Assembly: GCA_040382055.1 (NCBI GenBank)
Contig: JBEIGE010000008.1
Coordinates: forward strand, 1-64,000
DNA: 64,000 nt
Reading direction: 5' to 3'
Origin: JBEIGE01 sp040382055
Lineage (GTDB): Bacteria; Pseudomonadota; Gammaproteobacteria; Burkholderiales; Burkholderiaceae_C
Positions 7,628 through 15,656 of this stretch are shown in pieces. A model generated the notes under the pieces. The model saw only the letters and a program-made list of their open reading frames with translations. It searched no databases and was not told the origin of the DNA. Each line of letters opens with the position of its first letter. Within the stretch, counting starts at the first letter, position 1. The position numbers were made by a program, and so were the translations under genes.

Positions 7628-8260
7628 ATGCGCAAACTTTTATCCCTTTTCCTGATTGCAGCCACGCTGGGCCTGTCGGGCTGTGGCTACAACACATTCC
7701 AAAGCTCGGATGAGCAAATCAAGGCCAGTTGGGCCGAGGTGTTAAACCAGTATCAGCGCCGGGCCGACCTGGTTCCCAACCTGGTCAGCACCGTCAAAGG
7801 CGAAACCAAATTTGAGCAGGACACCTTGACCCAGGTGGTAGAGGCACGCTCCAGGGCCACTGCGATTCAGGCCACGCCGGAGCTGGTCAATGACCCTGCG
7901 GCTTTTTTGAAGTTCCAACAGGCCCAAGGGCAGTTGTCAGGCGCGTTGTCGCGCCTGCTGGTGGTCACTGAGAATTACCCCAGCCTCAAGGCCAATCAGG
8001 CATTTCGGGATTTGCAGGCCCAGCTGGAGGGCACCGAAAACCGCATCACCGTGGCGCGTAACCGCTATATCCAGTCGGTGAAAGACTACAACGTGACCGT
8101 ACGGTCTTTTCCTTCGAACCTGACGGCGATGGTGTTTGGCTACAAAGAGAAGGCCAATTTCACCGTAGACAACGAGAAGGAAATTGCCAGGCCACCAGCG
8201 GTCAGCTTTGACGCGCCTGCGGCCACGCCCATGAGTCCCGCGTCCGGGGCAAGCAAGTGA
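7628..8260 (+). CDS. lemA: LemA family lipoprotein
   Basis: This 210-residue LemA protein has a lipoprotein signal peptide with lipobox 'LSGC' (Cys at residue 19), then a long helical domain with 'ASWAEVLNQYQRRADLVPNL' and 'QLEGTENRITVARNRYI', the conserved LemA core. The ATG at 7628 is chosen over an in-frame ATG at 7529 because it starts directly at the signal peptide and has a GGAG site in front. LemA proteins have no firmly known molecular role. Here it overlaps the TPM-domain gene next to it (GTGA junction), a pairing common in proteobacteria. Confidence 0.9.
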   Translation: MRKLLSLFLIAATLGLSGCGYNTFQSSDEQIKASWAEVLNQYQRRADLVPNLVSTVKGETKFEQDTLTQVVEARSRATAIQATPELVNDPAAFLKFQQAQGQLSGALSRLLVVTENYPSLKANQAFRDLQAQLEGTENRITVARNRYIQSVKDYNVTVRSFPSNLTAMVFGYKEKANFTVDNEKEIARPPAVSFDAPAATPMSPASGASK

Positions 8261-9108
8261 CGTTGAACGGGTTAGCGCGACGTTTCTTCATAACCTTTGG
8301 GTTGGCGCTTGGGCTGCTGGCCTCAGGGCTTGCCGTGGCCCAGGTGGCGGTGCCGCCATTACGCGGGCACTTCACAGACCAGACCGGAACATTGACCAAA
8401 GAACAGCAAGCCGCACTGGAGCAGACCTTGACCGCTTTTGAGGCCAGAAAAGGAAGCCAGTTGGCGGTGCTGATGGTTGCCACCACTGCGCCTGAAGCGA
8501 TAGAGCAGTTTGCCTTGCGTCTGGCCGAGCAGTGGAAGCTGGGACGCAAAACAGTAGACGATGGCGTGATTCTGTTGGTGGCCAAGGACGACCGCGCATT
8601 GCGCATCGAAGTTGGCTATGGCCTGGAAGGCGCGCTATCGGACATCACCAGCAAGCGCATCATCAGCGAAACCATCACACCACACTTCAAACAGGGCGAC
8701 TATTTCGGCGGCATTGCAGCGGGTGTTGATCAAATCATTCGGGTGGTGGGCGGCGAGCCGCTTCCACAGCCAGTGGGCCAGCCACCAGCGGGCATGCAGA
8801 ACCTGATGCAATTGGGGCCATTGCTGTTCATTGTGGCCTTGGCCGTTGGCGCGGTGTTGCGCGGTGTTTTTGGGAAAGTAGCCGGTTCCTTGCTAACCGG
8901 TGTGGGGGTGTCCTTGCTGGCCTGGTTTGTCATTGGCACCCTGTTGATGTCGGTGTTGGCCGGCTTGGCCGCCCTGTTGATGACCTTGATGGGCGGCACG
9001 CGCATGCTTTATGGCATGGCTGGGTTGGCAGGAGGAGGCCGCGGTGGCGGCGGATTCAGGGGCGGCGGCGGCGGGTTTGGCGGTGGTGGTGCATCGGGAA
9101 GGTGGTAA
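8257..9108 (+). CDS. TPM-domain protein (YgcG-like), membrane anchored
   Basis: This 283-residue protein has an N-terminal signal peptide ('FFITFGLALGLLASGLAVAQ'), a TPM_phosphatase domain ('HFTDQTGTLTKEQQAALEQTL', 'DDGVILLVAKDDRALRIEVGYG'), and C-terminal hydrophobic segments. It ends in a very Gly-rich tail ('GGGRGGGGFRGGGGGFGGGG'). This is the layout of YgcG/TPM proteins, thought to act at the envelope. It starts with GTG overlapping the lemA stop and is followed by a second TPM gene, so the three are one operon. Confidence 0.85.
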   Translation: MTLNGLARRFFITFGLALGLLASGLAVAQVAVPPLRGHFTDQTGTLTKEQQAALEQTLTAFEARKGSQLAVLMVATTAPEAIEQFALRLAEQWKLGRKTVDDGVILLVAKDDRALRIEVGYGLEGALSDITSKRIISETITPHFKQGDYFGGIAAGVDQIIRVVGGEPLPQPVGQPPAGMQNLMQLGPLLFIVALAVGAVLRGVFGKVAGSLLTGVGVSLLAWFVIGTLLMSVLAGLAALLMTLMGGTRMLYGMAGLAGGGRGGGGFRGGGGGFGGGGASGRW

Positions 9109-9110
9109 CC

Positions 9111-9611
9111 ATGGCACTCTCACGCACCATCAAGCATCTGTTCTTTGGGGATTGGCAGGTGCAACGTGCTTTTCCCCGCGCCAGCCTGGATGCCATCGAG
9201 AAGGCGATCCAGTCCAGTGAGCAGACGCATGGCGGAGAAATCCGGTTTGTGGTCGAAGCCAGTCTGGAGGGGATACCGCTATGGAGGGGGCAGTCCACAC
9301 GCGAGCGGGCCATTGACGTGTTTTCGCAGCTGCGGATATGGGACACCGAGGGCAACAGCGGTGTGTTGATTTACCTGCTGCTGGCCGACCGGTCGGTGGA
9401 GATCATTGCCGACAGGGGCATCCATAACCATACCCATAGTGCAGGCTGGAACGCCATTTGCCGCGACATGGAGATTGCCTACGCAAAGCCGGAGTTTCAC
9501 GCTGGCACCCTGGCAGGGATTGCCGCCATAGCCAAGGTCATCAGTCAGCACTTTCCCGCAAACGAAAAGCACATCAACGAGCTGCCCAATGCGCCAGTCG
9601 TGCTGACCTGA
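9111..9611 (+). CDS. Second TPM-domain protein
   Basis: This 166-residue protein has a single TPM_phosphatase-like domain: 'ALSRTIKHLFFGDWQVQRAF', 'IRFVVEASLEG', 'GVLIYLLLADRSVEIIADRGI' and 'EFHAGTLAGIAAIAKVI'. No signal peptide or membrane segment is evident. The ATG at 9111 is preferred over an upstream in-frame GTG at 9102. It follows the larger TPM protein by two bases, completing a LemA-TPM-TPM set whose joint role is unknown. Confidence 0.82.
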   Translation: MALSRTIKHLFFGDWQVQRAFPRASLDAIEKAIQSSEQTHGGEIRFVVEASLEGIPLWRGQSTRERAIDVFSQLRIWDTEGNSGVLIYLLLADRSVEIIADRGIHNHTHSAGWNAICRDMEIAYAKPEFHAGTLAGIAAIAKVISQHFPANEKHINELPNAPVVLT

Positions 9612-9663
9612 ACGCCACAACACGATGCAGCTGGCTTGGCCTTGCGGGCTTGATGGGGAATAG

Positions 9664-9765
9664 GGTTGACGAGCCTGACCCCGGCACTGACTCCACAGTT
9701 AGGGCTGCTTGGTTCCCCACCTGACCCGGTTGGCTGCTTCACCATGCGGGGAGGCCCGTCAGCCT
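9664..9765 (-). ncRNA. ffs: 4.5S RNA (bacterial small SRP RNA)
   Basis: On the minus strand the conserved SRP loop is plain: GTCAGGT, then a GGAA tetraloop closed by GG/CC, then AAGCAGCC. The ends pair: GACGGGCCT near the 5' end with AGGCTCGTC near the 3' end (one G-U). Escherichia coli has the same loop with CC/GG closing pairs, so this is a covariation that supports the helix. A TACAAT -10 box lies just upstream on the minus strand (about 9768-9773). The RNA binds Ffh for co-translational membrane targeting. It is divergent from dnaX. End points are approximate. Confidence 0.88.
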
Positions 9766-9841
9766 ATATTGTAATTTAAGCCCCTCATTTGCCTTGCCTG
9801 CTGAATTCAGGCCTTTTCAAATCGATGTTTAGAATCCCGCC

Positions 9842-11593
9842 ATGTCTTACCTCGTTCTCGCCCGCAAGTACCGTCCTGCCAATTTCACCGAAATGGTCGG
9901 TCAGTCACATGTGGTGCGGGCGCTGACCAATGCACTGACTTCCCAGCGGCTGCACCATGCTTACCTGTTCTCCGGAACGCGCGGGGTAGGCAAGACAACC
10001 GTATCGCGCATATTGGCCAAGTCGCTCAACTGCCAGGGTGCTGATGGACAAGGCGGAATTACCGCTAGCCCTTGTGGTGTATGTCAAGCCTGCACTGATA
10101 TTGATAGCGGAAGGTTTGTCGATTACACCGAGCTGGATGCGGCCAGCAACCGTGGCATAGATGATGTGCAAACCCTGCTGGAGCAGGCGGTTTACAAACC
10201 GGTTCAAGGGCGTTTCAAGGTCTTCATGATCGACGAGGTGCACATGCTGACCGGTCCTGCGTTCAACGCCATGCTCAAGACGCTGGAAGAACCGCCCGAG
10301 TATTTGAAATTTGTGCTGGCCACGACCGATCCGCAAAAAGTCCCGGTAACCGTGCTTTCGCGCTGCCTGCAGTTCAATCTGCGGCCCATGGCACCGGAGA
10401 CGATTCGCGAGCACCTTGAGAAAGTGCTGCAAACCGAAGGGGTGCATAGCGAAGTTGCCGCGTTGAGGCTGCTTGCGCGCGCCGCCCGGGGTTCGATGCG
10501 CGATGCCCTGTCACTCACCGACCAGGCCATTGCCTTTGGTGCCGGAGAACTCAATGAGACAACAGTTCGTCAGATGCTGGGCAGTGTGGACCGGTCACAT
10601 GTTTTCAGGCTGATTGAAGCGCTGGCCCAGGGAGACGGGAAAACGGTGGTTGAAACCTCCGAAGACTTGCGTCTGAATGGCCTGAGCGCGGCATCCACCC
10701 TGGAAGAAATGAGCAGTGTGCTGCAGCGCATGGCGGTGATTCAGGCGGTACCTTCAGCGCCCGAAGACGCCGATGACGAAGCCGCGGAGCAGGTCCGCCT
10801 GGCAGCCTTGATGCCTGCCGACGAAGTTCAGTTGCTCTACAGCCTGTGCCTGCATGGCCGCGCCGAGCTGGGGCTGGCCCCGGACGAGTATGCCGCGCTG
10901 ACGATGGTTTTGCTCCGCTTGCTGGCATTCAAGCCTACTGACGCCAAGGTGGCGCCGCTTCGGGTTGCATCACCACCTCAACCTCAACACCAACCTCCAC
11001 CCCCAGCAACAGAAAAAAAAACACTGAACCCTGAGGGCAGCCCTCCGCCCGGTCAGCAGTTGCCTGTACTTCATGGGCAAAAACTGGCTCCAGCCCGTTC
11101 AAATCATGAAGTCTTAGCTCCTGAAATAGTAGCGGTTCCGGTTCGCCAGCAAACCGAAACGCGTGCCGATGCGGCGGCGGTCCAGGCCGCAAGCGCATTA
11201 TTGGTTGCGACCGAGGAAGGCGCGTTCTGGCACCTCACGGTGGCGCAACTGGTCGCCAGCGAGGCGGTGGCTGCCATGGTGCGTGAGTTGGCTTTGCAAT
11301 CTCAACTGGTCGCGCGCGATACCGGGCATTGGCTTTTGCGCGTGGAGCGTGAGTCGCTGAACCAGCCGCAAAATCGCGAACGCCTGCAAACCGCCTTGCA
11401 AACAGCCGGTCATGAAGTGACCCTGACGGTTGAAATTGGCCGGGTGACAGACAGTCCGACGAGGCGCAATGCAGCGGCTGCCGCAGAAAAGCAGATGGCT
11501 GCCGAGAAAATCATTTTCGATGACCCTTTTGTGCAAACCATGATGCGCGACTTTGGTGGGAAAATCGTCCCCGGTAGTATCAAGCCCATTTAA
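9842..11593 (+). CDS. dnaX: DNA polymerase III subunit tau/gamma
   Basis: This 583-residue clamp-loader ATPase has Walker A 'SGTRGVGKTT' (residues 44-53), a Cys cluster 'CGVCQAC' for zinc, Walker B-like 'FMIDEVHML', SRC motif 'VLSRCLQFNLR' and a low-complexity Pro-rich linker (about 375-440). A C-terminal region follows that would bind the polymerase. It loads the sliding clamp and couples the two polymerases. Codons 391-394 contain nine A residues followed by a hairpin, with stops close by in both other frames, so a shorter gamma form is likely. It is followed by ybaB and recR, the usual order. Confidence 0.96.
   Translation: MSYLVLARKYRPANFTEMVGQSHVVRALTNALTSQRLHHAYLFSGTRGVGKTTVSRILAKSLNCQGADGQGGITASPCGVCQACTDIDSGRFVDYTELDAASNRGIDDVQTLLEQAVYKPVQGRFKVFMIDEVHMLTGPAFNAMLKTLEEPPEYLKFVLATTDPQKVPVTVLSRCLQFNLRPMAPETIREHLEKVLQTEGVHSEVAALRLLARAARGSMRDALSLTDQAIAFGAGELNETTVRQMLGSVDRSHVFRLIEALAQGDGKTVVETSEDLRLNGLSAASTLEEMSSVLQRMAVIQAVPSAPEDADDEAAEQVRLAALMPADEVQLLYSLCLHGRAELGLAPDEYAALTMVLLRLLAFKPTDAKVAPLRVASPPQPQHQPPPPATEKKTLNPEGSPPPGQQLPVLHGQKLAPARSNHEVLAPEIVAVPVRQQTETRADAAAVQAASALLVATEEGAFWHLTVAQLVASEAVAAMVRELALQSQLVARDTGHWLLRVERESLNQPQNRERLQTALQTAGHEVTLTVEIGRVTDSPTRRNAAAAAEKQMAAEKIIFDDPFVQTMMRDFGGKIVPGSIKPI
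11013..11045 (+). promoter_or_regulatory. Probable dnaX slippage signal (A9 plus hairpin)
   Basis: Nine A residues at 11013-11021 are followed after 11 bases by a 5-bp hairpin (GAGGG at 11033-11037, CCCTC at 11041-11045, CAG loop). A -1 shift meets TGA at 11032-11034, giving about 397 residues. A +1 shift meets TGA at 11025-11027, giving about 394. Both would release a gamma-like protein ending at the linker, as known for dnaX in Escherichia coli and Thermus. No strong upstream Shine-Dalgarno stimulator is visible. Confidence 0.65.
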
Positions 11594-11601
11594 GGAAACA
11601 T

Positions 11602-11934
11602 ATGTTCAACAAAGGACAACTGGCTGGCCTCATGAAGCAGGCAACGGCCATGCAGGACAACATGAAGAAGGCCCAGGAAGAACTGGGCCATATCGAAGTG
11701 ACCGGTGAGTCCGGCGCGGGTCTGGTCAAGGTCACCATGACCTGCAAGCACGAGGTCAAGCGCATCACCATCGACCCCACGCTGCTGGCTGAGGACAAGG
11801 ACATGCTCGAAGACCTGGTGGCAGCGGCTTTTAATGCGGCTGTTCGTAAGGCTGAGGACACATCGACCGAGAAGATGGCAAAGATCACCGCTGGAATGCC
11901 CGGCCTGCCAGGGGGCATGAAATTCCCGTTCTGA
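11602..11934 (+). CDS. ybaB: YbaB/EbfC nucleoid-associated protein
   Basis: This 110-residue protein starts 'MFNKGQLAGLMKQATAMQDNMKKAQEEL' and contains 'VTGESGAGLVKVTMTCKHEVKRI', the standard YbaB/EbfC profile. These small dimeric proteins bind DNA without strong sequence preference. An AAGGA site precedes the ATG, eight bases after dnaX. It is co-transcribed with dnaX and recR. Confidence 0.95.
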   Translation: MFNKGQLAGLMKQATAMQDNMKKAQEELGHIEVTGESGAGLVKVTMTCKHEVKRITIDPTLLAEDKDMLEDLVAAAFNAAVRKAEDTSTEKMAKITAGMPGLPGGMKFPF

Positions 11935-11950
11935 ACGCCATGGGCCCGGT

Positions 11951-12535
11951 GTGAGCAATTCGCTTGAGGCCCTGATACAGGCGCTAAAACGTTTGCCTGG
12001 CGTGGGTGTGAAGTCGGCCTCGCGCATGGCGTATCACTTGATGCAACACGACCGGGAGGGCGCACACCTGTTGGCCCGTTCGCTGGATCAGGCCGCCAGC
12101 AGCGTGCGGCACTGTGAACGGTGTTACACCTTCACCCAAACTGAAGTTTGCAGCACCTGCATGGACAGCCGACGCGATGCCAGCCAACTGTGCGTGGTTG
12201 AAACACCTGCAGACCAGTCTGCGTTGGAGCGCACGGGAGCCTACAAAGGCCTTTACTTTGTGCTGATGGGCAAGATCAGCCCGCTCGATGGCATAGGCCC
12301 CAAGGAAATCGGGCTAAAAAAACTGCTGGATAGGGCGACTGACGGCGTGGTGCGGGAAGTCATACTGGCGACCAATTTCACGGCCGAGGGCGAGGCCACA
12401 GCCCATGTCATTACCGAAGCCCTGAAGGTGCGAGGTTTGCAGCCCACGCGTCTGGCGCGCGGTGTGCCGGTGGGCAGTGAGTTGGAGTATGTGGATCTGG
12501 GCACGATTGCCCATGCTTTGCTGGACCGGCGCTGA
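11951..12535 (+). CDS. recR: Recombination mediator protein RecR
   Basis: This 194-residue RecR has the N-terminal helix-hairpin-helix ('LIQALKRLPGVGVKSASRMAYHL'), a four-Cys zinc motif ('CERCYTFTQTEVCSTC', about residues 56-71), a Toprim domain ('QLCVVETPADQSALERT') and the C-terminal 'ARGVPVGSELEYVDLGTI'. It acts with RecO and RecF to load RecA on gapped DNA. The GTG start is in the normal position for the family, and the ribosome site is weak. Confidence 0.95.
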   Translation: MSNSLEALIQALKRLPGVGVKSASRMAYHLMQHDREGAHLLARSLDQAASSVRHCERCYTFTQTEVCSTCMDSRRDASQLCVVETPADQSALERTGAYKGLYFVLMGKISPLDGIGPKEIGLKKLLDRATDGVVREVILATNFTAEGEATAHVITEALKVRGLQPTRLARGVPVGSELEYVDLGTIAHALLDRR

Positions 12536-12565
12536 GTCAAACAACCTTTTTGGAGAAACCAACCC

Positions 12566-12979
12566 ATGAATACAACAACATTTACGCTGGCTTACTGGTG
12601 CGTGCTGGTCGTTGCCATCATGCCCATTGTGTGTGCAGGCATAGCCAAGTCTGGCATGTTCAGCAAGCCGCCGAGCCAGGGTGGCTATGACAATGACAAT
12701 CCGCGTGCCTGGCTGGCGCAGCAAAGCGCCTGGCGGGCCCGTGCCAATGCGGCACAGGGCAATAGTTTCGAGGCCATGCCGTTCTTTTTCGCGGCAGTGA
12801 TCATTGCCCACCAGCTTGGCGCTGTGCAGTCGTACATTGATATCCTGGCCTTGTCTTTTGTTGTGCTTAGGATGGTGTACATCGCGCTATACATTGCCGG
12901 CAAGTCCAATCTTCGCTCAATCGTCTGGAGTTTGGGCTTGTTCGTCAATATTGGCATTCTGCTCATTGGCTACAAATAA
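12566..12979 (+). CDS. MAPEG family membrane protein
   Basis: This 137-residue protein has four hydrophobic segments (about residues 8-28, 72-90, 92-110, 115-134) and the MAPEG-type 'NPRAWLAQQSAWRARANAAQGNSFEAMPFF' loop. The wider family includes membrane glutathione transferases, but bacterial members like this one are mostly uncharacterised. It follows recR after 30 bases with its own GGAG site. It ends 33 bases from the convergent dehydratase gene. Confidence 0.85.
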   Translation: MNTTTFTLAYWCVLVVAIMPIVCAGIAKSGMFSKPPSQGGYDNDNPRAWLAQQSAWRARANAAQGNSFEAMPFFFAAVIIAHQLGAVQSYIDILALSFVVLRMVYIALYIAGKSNLRSIVWSLGLFVNIGILLIGYK

Positions 12980-13012
12980 GCCCAGACTGATTGCGCCAGA
13001 AACCTCCGGGTT

Positions 13013-14560
13013 TTAGCTCATGATGCCAATTTGCCACGGCACAAATTCATGGTCTCCCAAGCCCAACAGCTCACTTTTACTCGCCTCGCCAGAAGCTGTG
13101 CGCAAGAATAGTTCGAAGATGCGCTGACCCATCTCCTGAAGGGTCACGGTGCCATCGAGAATCTCGCCACAGTTGATATCCATGTCTTCTTCCAGTCGCT
13201 TGAACATGGGGGTGTTGGTGGCCAATTTGATGCAGGGGGCCGGTTTGGAGCCAAACATCGAGCCACGCCCGGTGGTAAAGGCAATCAGGTTGGCACCACC
13301 TGCAATCTGACCGGTGGCTGATACCGGGTCAAAGCCGGGGGTGTCCATGAATACAAAGCCTTTGCTGTTGACGGGCTCTGCATACTTATAGACCTCCATC
13401 AGCGGCCCGGTGCCGCCTTTCATGGATGAGCCGAGTGACTTTTCGAAAATATTGGCCAACCCCCCCACCTGGTTGCCCGGACTGACCTGGCCGTTGATCT
13501 GTACATCCCGACCGACCGAGTATTCGTCTTTCCACCAGCGTATGCGTTCAATCAGTTTTTCACCGACAGCCCGGCTGGCAGCGCGTCGGGTGAGGGTGTG
13601 TTCAACGCCATAAATCTCCGGGGTTTCCGACAGGATGCCGGTGCCACCGTGGCGAACCAGAATGTCCACAGCAGCGCCCAGGGCCGGGTTGGCGGTAATC
13701 GAGGAAAAGCCGTCCGAGCCGCCACATTGCAAACCCACACTCAGGTGGCTGGCAGATACCGTACTGCGCCGGGACTCATTGGCCTTTGGCAGTAGAGCCT
13801 TTACTGCCTCTATGCCTTCTGCTATGGTTTTGCGAGTGCCGCCGTTTTCCTGCATGATGAAGGTGTGAAGATGCGGGCTGTTGACCAGCTCTTCCTGTTC
13901 CATCAGGCCTTTGAGCTGGTTGCGCTCGCAACCCAGGCCGATCACCATGGCTGCAGCAATATTGGGATGGCGGATATAGCCTGCCATGGTGCGGCGCAAC
14001 AGCTGCATGGGCTCACCCGTCATTTCCATGCCGCAACCGATGGAATGGCTGAATGCCACCACGCCGTCCACATGGGGGTACTCAGCCAGGCGTTCAGGTG
14101 TGAACCATTCGGCAATTTTATGAACCACGGTGGCTGAGCAATTCACGGTAGACAGTATGCCGATGAAGTTGCGTGTACCGACCTTGCCGTTGGCTCGAAC
14201 ATACCCTTGAAATGTGGCCCGCTCGGCCTGAGGCACCATGAGTACAGGCTTGAACTCACTGGCATGCGCGTAATCCCGGTCAAATTCCCGGAACTCGGTG
14301 TTGTGGCTGTGCACCATGGTTCCAGGCTCAATGTCTGTGTTGGCAAAACCCACGGTCACGCTGTACTTGAGGATGGGATCGCCTTTGAGGATCTTGCGTG
14401 CTGCAATTTTGTAGCCGGCTGGAACCTGGCTGCGGCTGGTGAAGTTTTCACTTGGGACTGCGGTGCCGATGGGCACATCAATGCGTGCAACCACCACGTT
14501 GTCGTTTGGATGCAGCCGGATGATCGGGCCGGCCATGCGTTTTTCGGAGATTTCAATCAT
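13013..14560 (-). CDS. UxaA-family (altronate/galactarate-type) dehydratase
   Basis: This 515-residue protein combines an N-terminal SAF-type domain ('GPIIRLHPNDNVVVARIDVPIG', residues about 10-95) with the large catalytic domain of altronate/galactarate dehydratases ('GYVRANGKVGTRNFIGILSTVNCS', 'HSIGCGM', 'GLQCGGSDGFSSITANPALG'). Conserved Cys and His residues in 'NCS' and 'SIGCGM' are in place. Such enzymes dehydrate sugar acids to 2-keto-3-deoxy acids. The exact substrate is not readable. It lies 12 bases after a dehydrogenase gene, so the two probably act on one pathway. Confidence 0.87.
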   Translation of the reverse strand: MIEISEKRMAGPIIRLHPNDNVVVARIDVPIGTAVPSENFTSRSQVPAGYKIAARKILKGDPILKYSVTVGFANTDIEPGTMVHSHNTEFREFDRDYAHASEFKPVLMVPQAERATFQGYVRANGKVGTRNFIGILSTVNCSATVVHKIAEWFTPERLAEYPHVDGVVAFSHSIGCGMEMTGEPMQLLRRTMAGYIRHPNIAAAMVIGLGCERNQLKGLMEQEELVNSPHLHTFIMQENGGTRKTIAEGIEAVKALLPKANESRRSTVSASHLSVGLQCGGSDGFSSITANPALGAAVDILVRHGGTGILSETPEIYGVEHTLTRRAASRAVGEKLIERIRWWKDEYSVGRDVQINGQVSPGNQVGGLANIFEKSLGSSMKGGTGPLMEVYKYAEPVNSKGFVFMDTPGFDPVSATGQIAGGANLIAFTTGRGSMFGSKPAPCIKLATNTPMFKRLEEDMDINCGEILDGTVTLQEMGQRIFELFLRTASGEASKSELLGLGDHEFVPWQIGIMS

Positions 14561-14572
14561 GGTGTGTCTCTT

Positions 14573-15511
14573 TCAGTTGTTCAGAATGTCAAAAGCAGCT
14601 TTCAGACGCTGTTCATAGCTTGCCCGCTCTTGAGCAATTGTCTCGGGAGTCCAGGTCATGAAGCCCGAACCGGCCTTCATGCCTGTTTTTCCCGCATCGA
14701 TGTTGTCGGCCACGCACTTGGCGAGCTTGGGCGTGTTGGTCAGGGATGGGTAAATTTCTTCCGCTGCGCGTGCCATGCTGTCCCAGCCCGAGATTTCTTT
14801 TTGCAGGACCGGCCCTGCTGCGGCATAGCGAAACCCGAAGCTGTACCGCACGGCGGTGTCTACATCCTGTGGGGTGGCTATGCCACGGTCAATCAGGTCC
14901 ATGGCCTCGCGCATCAGGGCGTGCTGGATGCGGTTGGCCAGAAAGCCCGGAATGTCTTTGCGCACAAGCACCGGTTTTTTCCCAGCCCTGCGGTAGAGCT
15001 CACAGACGGTTTCTCCAAGGGCCGCGTCAGAGTCATCGCCTAGAGCAATCTCGACCAGCGGCACTAGGTGAGCCGGCATGAAGTAGTGCGCATTGAACAT
15101 GCGGCTGCGTGTGCTCAGGCCCGCGGCAAGCCTGGTAATCGGAAAACCGGAAGTGTTGCTGCCAATGGGAATATGGGCCGGAACACGCTTGTCAAGTGAG
15201 GTAAAGAGTGCCCGTTTGATGTCAAAGTCTTCTGTGATGGTCTCAATGACCCATGCCACGTTGAACCAGTCATTCCAGCTTTCGATCAAGCCGGCAGATC
15301 CTGAGAGCTTGACCAATGCGCTGGACTCAGAGCGTCCAGAATCGAGTACCAGCGACAGTGCGCGGGCATCCGAGAGGGATTTCTCTGATTTTTCAAGGCT
15401 TCGCCCTAAAAAAACTACTTCAAAGCCAGCCTGTACGAAACCAGCGCCAATGCCCGCAGCCATGGTGCCAGTTCCAATGATGACAATTTTTTCCAATGTG
15501 TTCACCCACAA
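14573..15511 (-). CDS. 3-hydroxyacyl-CoA dehydrogenase-like NAD enzyme
   Basis: This protein of about 310 residues has an N-terminal Rossmann fold ('IVIIGTGTMAAGIGAGFVQAGFEVVFLGR') and the C-terminal helical domain of the 3-hydroxyacyl-CoA/L-gulonate/carnitine dehydrogenase superfamily ('KDIPGFLANRIQHALMREAMDLI', 'GVAT..DVD' in the form 'GIATPQDVDTAVRYSFGFR'). Coupling with a sugar-acid dehydratase suggests oxidation of a hydroxy acid rather than fatty-acid beta-oxidation (inference). The in-frame GTG at 15505 or the TTG at 15511 could be the start. The TTG at 15496, directly before 'EKIVIIG', is also possible. Confidence 0.82.
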   Translation of the reverse strand: MWVNTLEKIVIIGTGTMAAGIGAGFVQAGFEVVFLGRSLEKSEKSLSDARALSLVLDSGRSESSALVKLSGSAGLIESWNDWFNVAWVIETITEDFDIKRALFTSLDKRVPAHIPIGSNTSGFPITRLAAGLSTRSRMFNAHYFMPAHLVPLVEIALGDDSDAALGETVCELYRRAGKKPVLVRKDIPGFLANRIQHALMREAMDLIDRGIATPQDVDTAVRYSFGFRYAAAGPVLQKEISGWDSMARAAEEIYPSLTNTPKLAKCVADNIDAGKTGMKAGSGFMTWTPETIAQERASYEQRLKAAFDILNN

Positions 15512-15656
15512 TAAATCAATGAGACCGCATTTTAGTGATCCAGCTTCCTCAAACTGTTCAGGACTGACCGTTCATCTCATCAGCGTCCAGTTTGGTTTCT
15601 TTGTCAACGCCAGCCATGCATCAGCCGCAACGGCAACAGGAGAAAAGACACCGGCA

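Noticed and set aside
10045..10110. Repeat-like 'CGCTAGCCCTTGTGG' in dnaX considered as an inserted element
   Set aside because: It encodes the conserved zinc-binding Cys segment of DnaX, so normal coding explains it.
14207..15043. Long plus-strand frame (278 residues) across the dehydratase and dehydrogenase genes
   Set aside because: It spans two well-supported minus-strand genes, has Cys/His-rich composition typical of antisense reading, and no family motif.
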